The notes under the pieces are model-generated. The model made no database searches. It was not told the DNA's origin and saw only the letters and a list, made by a program, of their open reading frames with translations. A stretch of 64,000 nt of DNA, taken from positions 806,001-870,000 of the forward strand of contig NZ_CP075175.1 in assembly GCF_021223605.1 (NCBI RefSeq). Reading direction: 5' to 3'. The translations under genes were made by a program, and so were the position numbers. Shown here piece by piece: positions 28,397 through 36,832 of this stretch (its first letter is position 1; each line of letters opens with the position of its first letter). The DNA comes from Paenibacillus sp. 481 (GTDB taxonomy: Bacteria; Bacillota; Bacilli; Paenibacillales; Paenibacillaceae).

Positions 28397-29717
28397 GTGC
28401 GTAACGAAAGAACGCTTTTTAATAGGCGCCAGTTTACTTCGTATTGCCATAGGGGTACTCATTCTATATAACTATTTGATTCACTACAATCAAAGGCATT
28501 TCCTTTGGACAGCTTCAGGTGTAAATTCCTACACAGACGAGTTCAAAAAATATACGTATTCCCTTTATAACTTTAGTGATTCAACACTGTATTTTGACAT
28601 TATTTTTCATCTTGGAATCATCGTAACTATAATCTATTTAATAGGATATAAAGGTAGGCTATTCAATATATTAAACTTTATTTTTTTCTATTCTATATAC
28701 AATCTAATGTTTCATATTAGTGATGGTGGCGATAACCTGCTTGCTGTTAGCTTATTCTTCCTACTTTTTGCGAACTGTACAGCCTATTTCTCTATGGATG
28801 CACAAAAGTATCAAGTGTCTAGAGAGAACAGAAGTGACTCATTCACATTCCAACTTTCTTCTATTTTGCACAACTTCGCGGTCATTTTTTGCATCATACA
28901 GCTATGCATTGTTTATTTTGTCTCAGCCTTTTATCAAGTTATGGGTGAGCTTTGGCAAAATGGTACCGCTATCTACTATATTGCACAGGTCGAAGAATTC
29001 AGTAGACCTTCACTGCGATATATTGTCGACAATTATTTATGGGCCGTCATACTGTTCTCCTACGCGAGTATCGTTATGAAGCTTGCTTTTCCGTTTACGA
29101 TCATGAATAAAAGGGTTAAGCCCTTCATGGTTGCTGGAATGATCATATTTCATCTAGGCATTGGTATCGGAATGGGATTATTAACATTTTCTCTCATTAT
29201 GATCGTAATGGAGCTTCTCGTCTTTACCGACAACGAATATAAGAAAATGTACTATTCCACCATAAGACTGATGCGGAAGACACAGCTTCGCTTTTTACGT
29301 CGTACCAGAGCCGTTGGATACAGGCTGTTTAAGTCACAGCGGGTCATTGTGTTTTACGACGGCTGGTGTCCGGTATGCCAAGGCATTATGTCTCGATTTA
29401 AACGGATGGATTATTTCCGTTTGCTGGACTGTCTTAGCTTTCGAGATCCAAACGTGGTTCAGCGCTACGACCTTGATCCCGCCGAGGTGGAGAAAAGAAT
29501 GCACAGCGCACTAGCTATTAATGATAGCGTAAAGCTCAAAGGTATTGATTCTGTCACTCAAATTTCGAAGAGATTGCTTCCTTTATGGATCTTTGTCCCT
29601 ATCTTTTTCGTATCAAGCAAGCTAGGCATTGGGGGTATTATTTACGATTATGTTGCTTCAAAAAGAAAACTCGTGCCTGTTGCACATTGCGACGACAATG
29701 TATGCAGGTTACCATAA
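28377..29717 (+). CDS. SdpB-like HTTM membrane protein fused to a DCC thiol-oxidoreductase domain
   Basis: A 446-residue protein with two parts. Residues 1 to about 310 are a multi-pass HTTM (horizontally transferred transmembrane, gamma-carboxylase-like) domain with ERFLIGASLLRIAIGVLILY, SDGGDNLLAVSLFFLLF and later helices, the family of SdpB. Residues from about 320 start IVFYDGWCPVCQGIM, a DCC1-like (DUF393) domain with CxxC redox motif; two more cysteines (HCDDNVC) end the protein. AAGGTGG six bases before ATG 28377 sets the start. B. subtilis SdpB lacks the redox domain, so this is a fusion. It probably matures the peptide at 27295. Confidence 0.82.
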   Translation: MLSRFRECVTKERFLIGASLLRIAIGVLILYNYLIHYNQRHFLWTASGVNSYTDEFKKYTYSLYNFSDSTLYFDIIFHLGIIVTIIYLIGYKGRLFNILNFIFFYSIYNLMFHISDGGDNLLAVSLFFLLFANCTAYFSMDAQKYQVSRENRSDSFTFQLSSILHNFAVIFCIIQLCIVYFVSAFYQVMGELWQNGTAIYYIAQVEEFSRPSLRYIVDNYLWAVILFSYASIVMKLAFPFTIMNKRVKPFMVAGMIIFHLGIGIGMGLLTFSLIMIVMELLVFTDNEYKKMYYSTIRLMRKTQLRFLRRTRAVGYRLFKSQRVIVFYDGWCPVCQGIMSRFKRMDYFRLLDCLSFRDPNVVQRYDLDPAEVEKRMHSALAINDSVKLKGIDSVTQISKRLLPLWIFVPIFFVSSKLGIGGIIYDYVASKRKLVPVAHCDDNVCRLP

Positions 29718-29751
29718 CCACATATTCCATTAAAATGAAGGTGAGTGAACG

Positions 29752-30867
29752 ATGGTATATCTTTATAGCGTGGTAATTATAATCGCCGTACTTATATTCT
29801 TATTTTTTGCTCTAGCGAAGATTGCAAAAATGTATGATGAAAAAAAGACAGAAAAACATGTTTTAGCCTTTATAAAAAATAATCCTGACAAAGCTTCGAT
29901 GTACGTCTATGTCAACGGAAAGACAATCGTTGATTATGGAGCCGAACGTAAAATGCCTTTAGCTAGTACGGTAAAAATCATGATCGCGATTGAATATGCA
30001 AAGCAGGTAGCATCCAAGAAGGTCGAGCCCCACACTATGGTTTCATTACATGAAATTGACAGATACTATATTCCTAATAGGGATGGCGGCGCTCATCCTA
30101 ATTGGTTAAAATCGCTTCATATTGAACAAGTAACGCCCGATAGTTTCATACCCTTGCAAGAGATAGTTCGAGGAATGATTGCATATAGCTCTAATGCAAA
30201 TACAGAATATCTGATTGACTATTTGGGTCTTGAACGAATTAACAAGACCATTCAGGAGCTTCATTTGAATTTTCATGATCCGTTATTTCCAATATCTTCG
30301 GCCATGCTAATTTCGTCGTATCTGAACGATAAACAAAAACGATCTAGAAAACAACTTCATCAATATATTCAACAAATGTCCAGCAAAGAGTATTCGTTAC
30401 ATGCTTGTGACATCCATAACCTACTTAAAAATGATTTATCTAAAGAGTTGGTTACGAACTTCACTCGCTCCAGTTCTTTTGATAGAAAATTACAACAAAT
30501 AAAATCTAGTAAATTACCTTCTTCTACTGCAAAAGACTATGCAACTTTACTAAAAAGAATTCACCAAGATGATGAGCTGTTTACTGCCCCAATTCGTGAC
30601 ACGATTAGATCTATAATGGACCGTCCATTAGCTCCACATTCTAAGTTTGCTTATTTGGGTAGTAAAGGTGGATCGACGATTTCCATACTAAATGAAGCTT
30701 TATATAGCAAGGATTTAGAAGGAAACACATTGGATATGGCACTGTTTATTGATGACCCTTCCGGTCTTGATAACATGTGGTTGAGACATAAAATAGACCT
30801 CTTTCTGCATAAATTTTTAGTGGATCTTACTTTCCGACAAAAGGTATTGGACACTTTAACCTCTTAA
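29752..30867 (+). CDS. Membrane-anchored serine hydrolase, class A beta-lactamase fold
   Basis: An N-terminal helix (YSVVIIIAVLIFLFFALAKIA) anchors a 371-residue protein whose catalytic motifs are those of serine penicillin-interactive enzymes: S72-T-V-K75 (SxxK), S146-S-N148 (SxN), and K305-G-G-S308 (KTG equivalent). The motif spacing fits class A beta-lactamase-like hydrolases, but the region between differs from known resistance enzymes, so peptidase or esterase action on a cell-envelope substrate is as likely. AAGGTGAG precedes the ATG. It lies 34 bp after the SdpB-like gene in the same direction, thus probably belongs to the toxin operon. Confidence 0.8.
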   Translation: MVYLYSVVIIIAVLIFLFFALAKIAKMYDEKKTEKHVLAFIKNNPDKASMYVYVNGKTIVDYGAERKMPLASTVKIMIAIEYAKQVASKKVEPHTMVSLHEIDRYYIPNRDGGAHPNWLKSLHIEQVTPDSFIPLQEIVRGMIAYSSNANTEYLIDYLGLERINKTIQELHLNFHDPLFPISSAMLISSYLNDKQKRSRKQLHQYIQQMSSKEYSLHACDIHNLLKNDLSKELVTNFTRSSSFDRKLQQIKSSKLPSSTAKDYATLLKRIHQDDELFTAPIRDTIRSIMDRPLAPHSKFAYLGSKGGSTISILNEALYSKDLEGNTLDMALFIDDPSGLDNMWLRHKIDLFLHKFLVDLTFRQKVLDTLTS

Positions 30868-30898
30868 AAACAACATTGTCACAATTGCGGAGGAGTCT

Positions 30899-31837
30899 AT
30901 GGCACTCTTGTTTAATTTTATAATAGCTGTCTTCATTCCATTACTTTCATGTGCCTTGCTGGTCAGCTATCGATTTGCAGACCGCAAGTTATGGCTGGTA
31001 CACATTTTTTTCACAGTGGGCTGGACCGCAATGATGCTGCTTCTGGTAGATTGGACGACAATTAGCTACTTATTCAGACCAATCATTATCATTATATTGT
31101 TCTGTAGTCTAATCAAATCCATATTTAGAATGAAAGGCATTCCATTTTCAATTAATCGAACAAGAACGAGATGGTTTTATCGTTTGTATGCCTTGATTGG
31201 CATATCACAATTGTTAATTTTTATATTTTTCATCCCTTCCCTGCTTGTATCGTCAGATACACACAGGAAGGCGATATCTATTTCATTTCCATTCAAGCAT
31301 GGCCTTTACTTTGTTGGTCAGGGTGGGTCAAATGAATCTATGAACTATCATTTTAAATATCCGACGCAAAAGTATGCTGTGGATATTGTAAAGCTCAATC
31401 CATTTGGACTTCGTAATAAACCATTCGGGGACAAAATGAAATTAGACAATTATGCGGTGTATGGGGAAACGATCTACAGCCCTGTTGAAGGAAAAATCGT
31501 TGCAACCGTTGATGGTATAAACGATGAGATTAGAATACGATCAACTACAGGTAAGAGCAACATGATTGTTATTGAATACGAACATGTTTACATTTTACTG
31601 TTGCATTTAAAAAAAGGCAGTCTCCAAGTAAAGGAAGGCGACATCGTAACAATCGGACAGCCACTAGCCCAAGTCGGAAATTCTGGCTACAGCACGGAAC
31701 CACATTTGCATATTCATGCTATCCAAAGAGAGCCTCTTTCGAATTATTTAAATGGAGCTTCAGTACCTATTAAGTTTAATGGAGTTTTTTTGAAGAGAAA
31801 CGATATTATCTACAATCAGCGGATTCTGTTTAGGTAG
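30899..31837 (+). CDS. M23 family metallopeptidase with N-terminal membrane domain
   Basis: Residues 1-115 hold about four transmembrane helices; the rest is an extracytoplasmic M23 (LytM-type) domain. Zinc-site features are NYH151, KYAVD162 and HLHIH (269-273), in the variant in which the first motif reads QxYAxD. YSPVEGKIVATVDG and VGNSGYSTEPHLHIH match the fold. Polytopic M23 proteins are uncommon; this one may cut cell wall, or process or inactivate the cluster's peptide at the membrane. GGAGGAG precedes the ATG, 31 bp after the serine hydrolase. Confidence 0.82.
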   Translation: MALLFNFIIAVFIPLLSCALLVSYRFADRKLWLVHIFFTVGWTAMMLLLVDWTTISYLFRPIIIIILFCSLIKSIFRMKGIPFSINRTRTRWFYRLYALIGISQLLIFIFFIPSLLVSSDTHRKAISISFPFKHGLYFVGQGGSNESMNYHFKYPTQKYAVDIVKLNPFGLRNKPFGDKMKLDNYAVYGETIYSPVEGKIVATVDGINDEIRIRSTTGKSNMIVIEYEHVYILLLHLKKGSLQVKEGDIVTIGQPLAQVGNSGYSTEPHLHIHAIQREPLSNYLNGASVPIKFNGVFLKRNDIIYNQRILFR

Positions 31838-31852
31838 GAAAAGGGGCGAATT

Positions 31853-32788
31853 ATGAACAACAAACTAGTTATTGCAGCTTTAGCCATAGTCATTATGTCC
31901 TTCAGTTCGTTATTTGTATATGTTTCGACTCATAGCGGTGCGAAAACAAATCAAGGGTGGACAGAGCAAGTCATCGAAGGAGCCAATAGTACAAAGATTG
32001 CCCAAATCTTCGTCGAGGGTGTGATTTCGCCCGAGTCTGATGGAAAACGACAAAGTGTCGTATCTCAGCTTGACACGGCAATAAAAGATCCACAAGTTAA
32101 AGGGATTATACTGGCTATAAATACGCCTGGTGGTGATGTGGTAACATCTGATCATATTTACAGGAAAGTACTTCAGGCCAAAAAATCCGGAAAAATAGTT
32201 GTAGCTAGCATGGGATCAATAGCCGCGTCTGGTGGTTACTATATTTCAGCTCCCGCGCATAAAATATTTGCCAATCCGCTTACGGTAACAGGGAGCATTG
32301 GGGTTGTTATGAGTTTTCCCAACTACAAAAATTTGGCCGATAAACTCGGTTATCATAAAATCCACATTACTTCTGGTGCACAAAAAAGTATGGGTAATCC
32401 ATTGACTGAGTTCACGGAGGATTCCAAACGCATTTATCAAAATATTGTAAATGAAAGCTATGAACAGTTTGTAAACATTGTTGTCAAAGGTAGAAACCTA
32501 GATCGCAGCACCGTGATTAAACTGGCTGACGGTCGTGTATATTCTGGCGTACAAGCCAAATCCTTCGGACTGGTGGACGAACTGGGCAATTTAGAAGATG
32601 CAACGCTGTATGTAAAGAATGAGTTGGGGATAATCGATCCCAAAATTGTTCATTACAGCAGTGAGTCCTCTTTTTTTCAAGGGTTAGTTTCGAAAGCTGT
32701 ACATACGCCAACGCTTGAACAGCAAGTTAAGGGAATAAAAGCAGAATTCGAGGATTCAACACCCCAAATTTTATATATGCTTAAGTAG
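31853..32788 (+). CDS. sppA: Signal peptide peptidase SppA
   Basis: SppA is a membrane serine protease that degrades leftover signal peptides and, in B. subtilis, contributes to resistance to antimicrobial peptides. The N-terminal anchor is VIAALAIVIMSFSSLFVYV. The Ser-Lys dyad is clear: S126 in GSIAASGGYY and K178 in SGAQKSMGNP, 52 residues apart as in the B. subtilis enzyme (S147, K199). NTPGGDV and GSIGVVM are also conserved. A length of 311 is slightly short of 335. It begins 15 bp after the M23 gene and is followed by an RDD gene like B. subtilis sppI (yteJ). Confidence 0.94.
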   Translation: MNNKLVIAALAIVIMSFSSLFVYVSTHSGAKTNQGWTEQVIEGANSTKIAQIFVEGVISPESDGKRQSVVSQLDTAIKDPQVKGIILAINTPGGDVVTSDHIYRKVLQAKKSGKIVVASMGSIAASGGYYISAPAHKIFANPLTVTGSIGVVMSFPNYKNLADKLGYHKIHITSGAQKSMGNPLTEFTEDSKRIYQNIVNESYEQFVNIVVKGRNLDRSTVIKLADGRVYSGVQAKSFGLVDELGNLEDATLYVKNELGIIDPKIVHYSSESSFFQGLVSKAVHTPTLEQQVKGIKAEFEDSTPQILYMLK

Positions 32789-32823
32789 AAATATACACGA
32801 AAACTCGCAGGAGGGTACAAGCA

Positions 32824-33234
32824 ATGACTGTCCAACATGTAACTTATGCCGGTTTTTGGGTTAGAACGATCGCCTTTATTTTAGATTTGACGTTCATAAT
32901 GTCGGTTTTTTACCTCCTCTTTGACTTTTTGCTTGGAGATTCAAATCATGAATTTTACATAACAATAAGTAAATTATGTTTATTTTGTTTTTATTTCTTT
33001 ATATTCACCTACTTTTTCGGACAAACACTTGGCAAAATGGTTGTAGGTATAAAGGTAGTATCGAAACAAAATGAAAAAATAGCTTGGGAGGAGGTTTTAT
33101 TGAGAGAAGTGATCGGGAAGTTTATATCTATCGCTTTGGCGTTTTCTGGTTTTTTACTAGTCGCGATTGATCCACAAAAACAGTCCATACATGATAAATT
33201 AGGAAATATGAACGTGATATGGGAAAAGCGATAA
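32824..33234 (+). CDS. RDD family membrane protein, probable SppA partner (SppI-like)
   Basis: A 136-residue RDD-domain membrane protein: AGFWVRTIAFILDL carries the R and D residues, QTLGKMVVGIKVV is the central signature, and SIHDKLGNMNVIW the C-terminal one. In B. subtilis the RDD protein SppI (YteJ) is encoded after sppA, complexes with SppA and inhibits its protease activity. Order and spacing here (35 bp after sppA) are the same. AGGAGGG precedes the ATG. The SppI role is inferred from family and synteny. Confidence 0.85.
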   Translation: MTVQHVTYAGFWVRTIAFILDLTFIMSVFYLLFDFLLGDSNHEFYITISKLCLFCFYFFIFTYFFGQTLGKMVVGIKVVSKQNEKIAWEEVLLREVIGKFISIALAFSGFLLVAIDPQKQSIHDKLGNMNVIWEKR

Positions 33235-33266
33235 TGTAACGTACAACTAAAACCTGAGGTGTATTT

Positions 33267-33482
33267 ATGAATAAACAGCTAGTTTGGCTTATTCATATTC
33301 TAGCTTTGTTATGTGGAATTGCTTTTCCATTTGTTCATGTGATTTTGCGTATTGCTATGCTCCTTCTAGTTTACTTCATTGGTGTAGTAGTGAGCGAAAA
33401 AACTGAGAAAAATAATAAGTTACTGTTGTTCTGGGTTACTGGCCTTATTTTAGGGTATCTTTTTAAAGGCGAGATATTTTAA
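33267..33482 (+). CDS. Small membrane protein, candidate immunity protein
   Basis: 71 residues with about three hydrophobic segments (LVWLIHILALLCGIAFPF, VILRIAMLLLVYFIGVVV, LLLFWVTGLILGYLF) and a short Lys/Asn loop. No family is recognised. It follows the RDD gene by 32 bp with GAGGTG before the ATG and is the last gene of the likely operon. Small hydrophobic proteins often give self-protection in peptide-toxin clusters; that is the inference here. It could also be a DUF4870-like membrane protein. Confidence 0.7.
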   Translation: MNKQLVWLIHILALLCGIAFPFVHVILRIAMLLLVYFIGVVVSEKTEKNNKLLLFWVTGLILGYLFKGEIF

Positions 33483-33523
33483 ACAAGCAGCACTTATTCA
33501 TAGTTGGACTTCCATCACTTCGC

Positions 33524-33630
33524 ACCCTACAATGAACTGTAACCCATTATATGGACATTACAAAAGGCCCCCGGACACAGGCACCTTTTTAAAAAATGTC
33601 TATCCTACGGGTTACAGTTCGTTATAGTGG
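33524..33630. repeat. MITE-like inverted-repeat element, 107 bp
   Basis: Two 36-base arms (33524-33559 and 33595-33630) are inverted copies, with a perfect 12-base core GAACTGTAACCC/GGGTTACAGTTC and conserved GACATT/AATGTC inner ends. Between them an AAAAGG...CCTTTTT hairpin is followed by A's. No transposase frame fits. It may be a small non-autonomous element or a composite terminator for the toxin operon. Confidence 0.6.
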
Positions 33631-34043
33631 TTTCGACGATTTTATTGTTTGAAGGGTTAAATTCACTGCTTCCACTTTAGCTCACACGCAATTTCACACG
33701 AAACATCCTCTTTCCTTTCACACATCTTACTCCTACTCATTTAATTAACCAATGTTTAATAAAAATAAATCTAATAGGAATTAAATAATTTATAACTTAG
33801 TTGATTTTAATCTTGTTATCCAATTATTATTTACCATAATTTTCATCGAAACACTATATCGAGCTAGTATTTTTTCATCCAACGAGGAAAAAAGATTAGA
33901 GCGTATCTTCACGAAACCTTAATATTCTGACCGTTTCATCCTCATTCGTAGTGTTTACGTTCAACATCATCTTGTATACTAGCTTTAGAGAGACCATATT
34001 TTGGTTTCCTATTTTACATCTAACAGAGAGGCAGTGATGATAC
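33631..34043. other. A+T-rich intergenic stretch, no gene seen
   Basis: About 410 bp between the inverted-repeat element and the second M23 gene. Small open frames have no ribosome site. It should contain the promoter for the M23 gene at 34044, but no convincing site is seen. Confidence 0.5.
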
Positions 34044-35141
34044 ATGAGCGTACAACAAAAAACGATAAACTCATCTCGTTGGGGAAAGCTAACCTTACTT
34101 ACTGTGATTGCAGTAGGAGGGATACTGGGCGGATTGGGAGAAAATGGTGGCAAGAAAGTGCAAGCACATGCTCCCAATGGAGCAAATGATAACATAGCTG
34201 TCAAACTAGTAAACAAAGAACCTAACAATCCTACTCATAAACCGCAAAATAAGCAGTTAAGCAAGCAGAAACAAGTAACTCTAACACATGAGTTACTCGG
34301 GCGCTGGATCGCCGAACATCAAGTGAAACAATTGTACACTTCTTTATCACCTGATTTTAAAAAACAACTATCTGAAGCCGAACTCCAACAAAGCATGCCC
34401 TATTTATGGAAAAAAGGCGAAAAACCTAGCCTGCTTAGCGCAACGACATTAAACAAGAAGTCCATGTACAGCTGGGAAGATAAGCATGGTCGTAGCGCTA
34501 TTCAAATGTATGTCGTCAACAACCAAATTACAGGACTGAAGCGAGTTACGGTTGAGCAATACGCATCCGACGAGCAATTCGGTAAAACGACTTATCAGCT
34601 GCCCTTTGAAGATAAATGGTACGTCCTTTGGGGCGGGAGAAATGTCAATCTCAGCTACCACTATGAGCATCAAAATCAACGCTACGCATACGATATCATC
34701 ATGACAAAAGACGGCGCCTCCTACAAGGGCGACCCAACCCGCAATGAAAGCTACTATGCTTTCGGAAAAGAGGTACTTGCACCTGCTGACGGCGTCATTG
34801 TCGAGGTCGTGAACAATGTAGCTGACAACAAACCTGGGGAACTACCGAATGACCCATCTAATCTTGCTGGCAACTACGTATGGATTGACCATGAAAATGG
34901 CGAATATACGCTGATGGCTCATTTTAAAAAAGACTCAATTAAAGTCAAAAAAGGCGAGCGTGTGAAAGCGGGGCAATTGCTCGGGTTGTGCGGCAATTCT
35001 GGTAACTCTAGCGAGGCCCATATCCATATGCATTTAGCAAACGAGCCTAATTTTCTTTATAGCTACTCCATTCGTCCACAATGGGAGAACAACCTTGATC
35101 CGACCAAAGGACAAACGCTAGAAGGTAAGGACAACGATTAA
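34044..35141 (+). CDS. Secreted M23 family peptidase with N-terminal DUF3887-like domain
   Basis: A 365-residue exported protein. A hydrophobic segment (LTLLTVIAVGGILGGLG) ends near VQAHA; residues from about 75 to 185 form an NTF2/DUF3887-like domain (LLGRWIAEHQVKQLYTSLSPDFKKQLS), and the C-terminal half is an M23 domain with NLSYHYEHQNQRYAYDIIM, LAPADGVIVEVV and SSEAHIHMHLANEP. The zinc-site form QRYAYD/HxH is the same as in the M23 protein at 30899, so the two are distant paralogues. It has its own intergenic region and is separated from the toxin operon by the inverted-repeat element. It probably cuts peptidoglycan cross-links. Confidence 0.85.
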   Translation: MSVQQKTINSSRWGKLTLLTVIAVGGILGGLGENGGKKVQAHAPNGANDNIAVKLVNKEPNNPTHKPQNKQLSKQKQVTLTHELLGRWIAEHQVKQLYTSLSPDFKKQLSEAELQQSMPYLWKKGEKPSLLSATTLNKKSMYSWEDKHGRSAIQMYVVNNQITGLKRVTVEQYASDEQFGKTTYQLPFEDKWYVLWGGRNVNLSYHYEHQNQRYAYDIIMTKDGASYKGDPTRNESYYAFGKEVLAPADGVIVEVVNNVADNKPGELPNDPSNLAGNYVWIDHENGEYTLMAHFKKDSIKVKKGERVKAGQLLGLCGNSGNSSEAHIHMHLANEPNFLYSYSIRPQWENNLDPTKGQTLEGKDND

Positions 35142-35218
35142 CATTTTTAAAATGTTAAGAGATATTCTATAATGAAAGAATGACGCTTGGCGTTTAATCG
35201 CAATGAAAGCGGGATGGA

Positions 35219-35674
35219 ATGATGAGTCTTCATCTATGTGAAGTAACAGCAGCCAATTGGCGCGCAGTCGCGGCCTTACAGGTGGCAGAGGAGCAGAGTT
35301 CCTTCATTGAAAGCAATGCATTTTCGATGGCGGAGTCACTATTCGAAGAAAATGGATTTTCAGTAGCACTATATGATGGAGAACTGCTAGTAGGCTATGC
35401 CATGTACGGCTGGTATTCCGAAGCTGAAAGTAGTATATGGCTGGATCGATTTATGATAGATCAGACATACCAAGGAAAGGGATATGCGAAGCGGTTTATT
35501 CGATTACTCCTTGATCATATGCAAGAACAGTACGGTACTCGCAAAACATTTTTGAGTCTTCACCCAGATAACAAGCTCGCTCAACAGCTATATGAGTCCT
35601 TTGGTTTCCGATTAACAGGAGCCATTGACGATGATGGGCCAGTTGTAGGCGTAGTGATGGAATTAGTTCATTAA
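35219..35674 (+). CDS. GNAT family N-acetyltransferase, spermidine-acetyltransferase-like
   Basis: A 151-residue GNAT. DRFMIDQTYQGKGYAKRFIRLLLDHM contains the acetyl-CoA motif QGKGYA; FLSLHPDNKLAQQLYESFGF is the C-terminal motif. The N-terminal LCEVTAANWRAVAALQVAEEQSSFIESNAFSMAES pattern resembles the BltD/PaiA diamine acetyltransferases, so a polyamine substrate is plausible but unproven. ATG at 35219 or 35222 could be used. It is the last rightward gene of the island and ends at the bidirectional terminator. Confidence 0.82.
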   Translation: MMSLHLCEVTAANWRAVAALQVAEEQSSFIESNAFSMAESLFEENGFSVALYDGELLVGYAMYGWYSEAESSIWLDRFMIDQTYQGKGYAKRFIRLLLDHMQEQYGTRKTFLSLHPDNKLAQQLYESFGFRLTGAIDDDGPVVGVVMELVH

Positions 35675-35719
35675 GCTACTTAAGCTGTGAGACTACTTAT
35701 CAAATTGCATCATCAAACA

Positions 35720-35778
35720 AAGAAGCTCCTCATCTGCTCGCTCAGCCATTCATGAGCGTTCAGTTCAAGGAGCTTCTT
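35720..35778. terminator. Bidirectional terminator between the GNAT gene and gpr
   Basis: AAGAAGCTCCT (35720-35730) pairs perfectly with AGGAGCTTCTT (35768-35778), with an inner GCTC/GAGC pairing; a T tract follows rightward and a shorter one leftward. Confidence 0.85.
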
Positions 35779-35830
35779 TTTCATGTTCATTGTATGCAAA
35801 CTAGTGCAGCCTACCGTGCACACACTTCCA

Positions 35831-36832
35831 TCAGTGCGTATACGCTGCCACGTTGCTATTATCCACGGCCTCATGCAGCGCTGCGTTCAAACCACTGGCA
35901 ATAATGTTGCCCATGTCCTCCATGAATTCATCAACTTCCTTCGGCGTTACAATCAAATCGTGCCCGAGCGGCTCCAACACTTCCTTTACGAGCATGAGCC
36001 GTTCCTGCTCGTGAATATCGTCTAGCATGCCTAAAATATCGCGCGTGTTGTTCGTTTGCGTACTAAAATGTTCCTTCATCATCTCAATTGCGTTATTCAC
36101 GATCGTCGAAGCGTAACACACCGTCGGCACACCAATCGCAATACACGGAATACCGAGAATGTCTTTCGTTAGGCCACGCCGTTTGTTACCGATCCCTGAA
36201 CCGGGGTGAATGCCAATATCTGCAATTTGAATTGTTGTATTCACCCGTTCGAGCGCTTTAGAAGCTAAAGAATCAATGGCGATAATGAGATCAGGCTTCG
36301 TTCGGTCGACGATCCCTTGTACAATTTCACTGGATTCAATACCCGTTATCCCAAGTACACCTGGGGCCACCGCACTCACCTGACGATAACCTGGGCTCAC
36401 TTGCTCCGGTGACAACTCAAAATAGTGTCGTGTGACCAGTACATTTTCCACGACTGTTGGCCCAAGTGCATCGGGGGTCACTTTCCAGTTGCCCAAGCCG
36501 ACGATAAGCACCTTATGCTCCTTCGTCACACCTATTTCCGTCAAGAATGTCGCAAACTCCTGCGCAAACTTGGTCGCCACTCGATCCTGAAGCGTTGAAT
36601 CTTTACGCCGCAACCCAGGCACCTCTAACGTCACATATCGTCCTTGCAAGCGTCCGAGCGCTCTTGACCCTTCCTCCGTCTGCACATGAATACGCGTGAC
36701 TTTAATTCCTTGCCGATCCTCTATCTCTTCTACGACACCGGGAATAGCTACATTTAGGTCCGGCTGCGCGATTTCTCTTGCTTCTAACGCCAGATCTGTT
36801 CGCACCGAAAAGGCACGTAAATCTACAGTCAT
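35831..36832 (-). CDS. gpr: Germination protease Gpr
   Basis: Gpr degrades small acid-soluble spore proteins at germination. It is made as a zymogen and begins MTVDLRAFSVRTDLALEARE; the RTDLA(L/V)E segment at the propeptide junction is conserved. VLIVGLGNWKVTPDALGP, VSAVAPGVLGITGIES, AIDSLASKAL and IHPGSGIGNKR are family signatures. The 333 residues are slightly short of the 368 of B. subtilis. AGGAGG precedes the ATG. It diverges from rpsT, as usual; spoIIP, usually next, is 9 kb away. Confidence 0.96.
   Translation of the reverse strand: MTVDLRAFSVRTDLALEAREIAQPDLNVAIPGVVEEIEDRQGIKVTRIHVQTEEGSRALGRLQGRYVTLEVPGLRRKDSTLQDRVATKFAQEFATFLTEIGVTKEHKVLIVGLGNWKVTPDALGPTVVENVLVTRHYFELSPEQVSPGYRQVSAVAPGVLGITGIESSEIVQGIVDRTKPDLIIAIDSLASKALERVNTTIQIADIGIHPGSGIGNKRRGLTKDILGIPCIAIGVPTVCYASTIVNNAIEMMKEHFSTQTNNTRDILGMLDDIHEQERLMLVKEVLEPLGHDLIVTPKEVDEFMEDMGNIIASGLNAALHEAVDNSNVAAYTH

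Noticed and set aside
29752-30867. Acquired beta-lactamase resistance gene
   Set aside because: Motifs fit the fold, but membrane anchoring, sequence and operon context point to an envelope hydrolase; resistance cannot be claimed.
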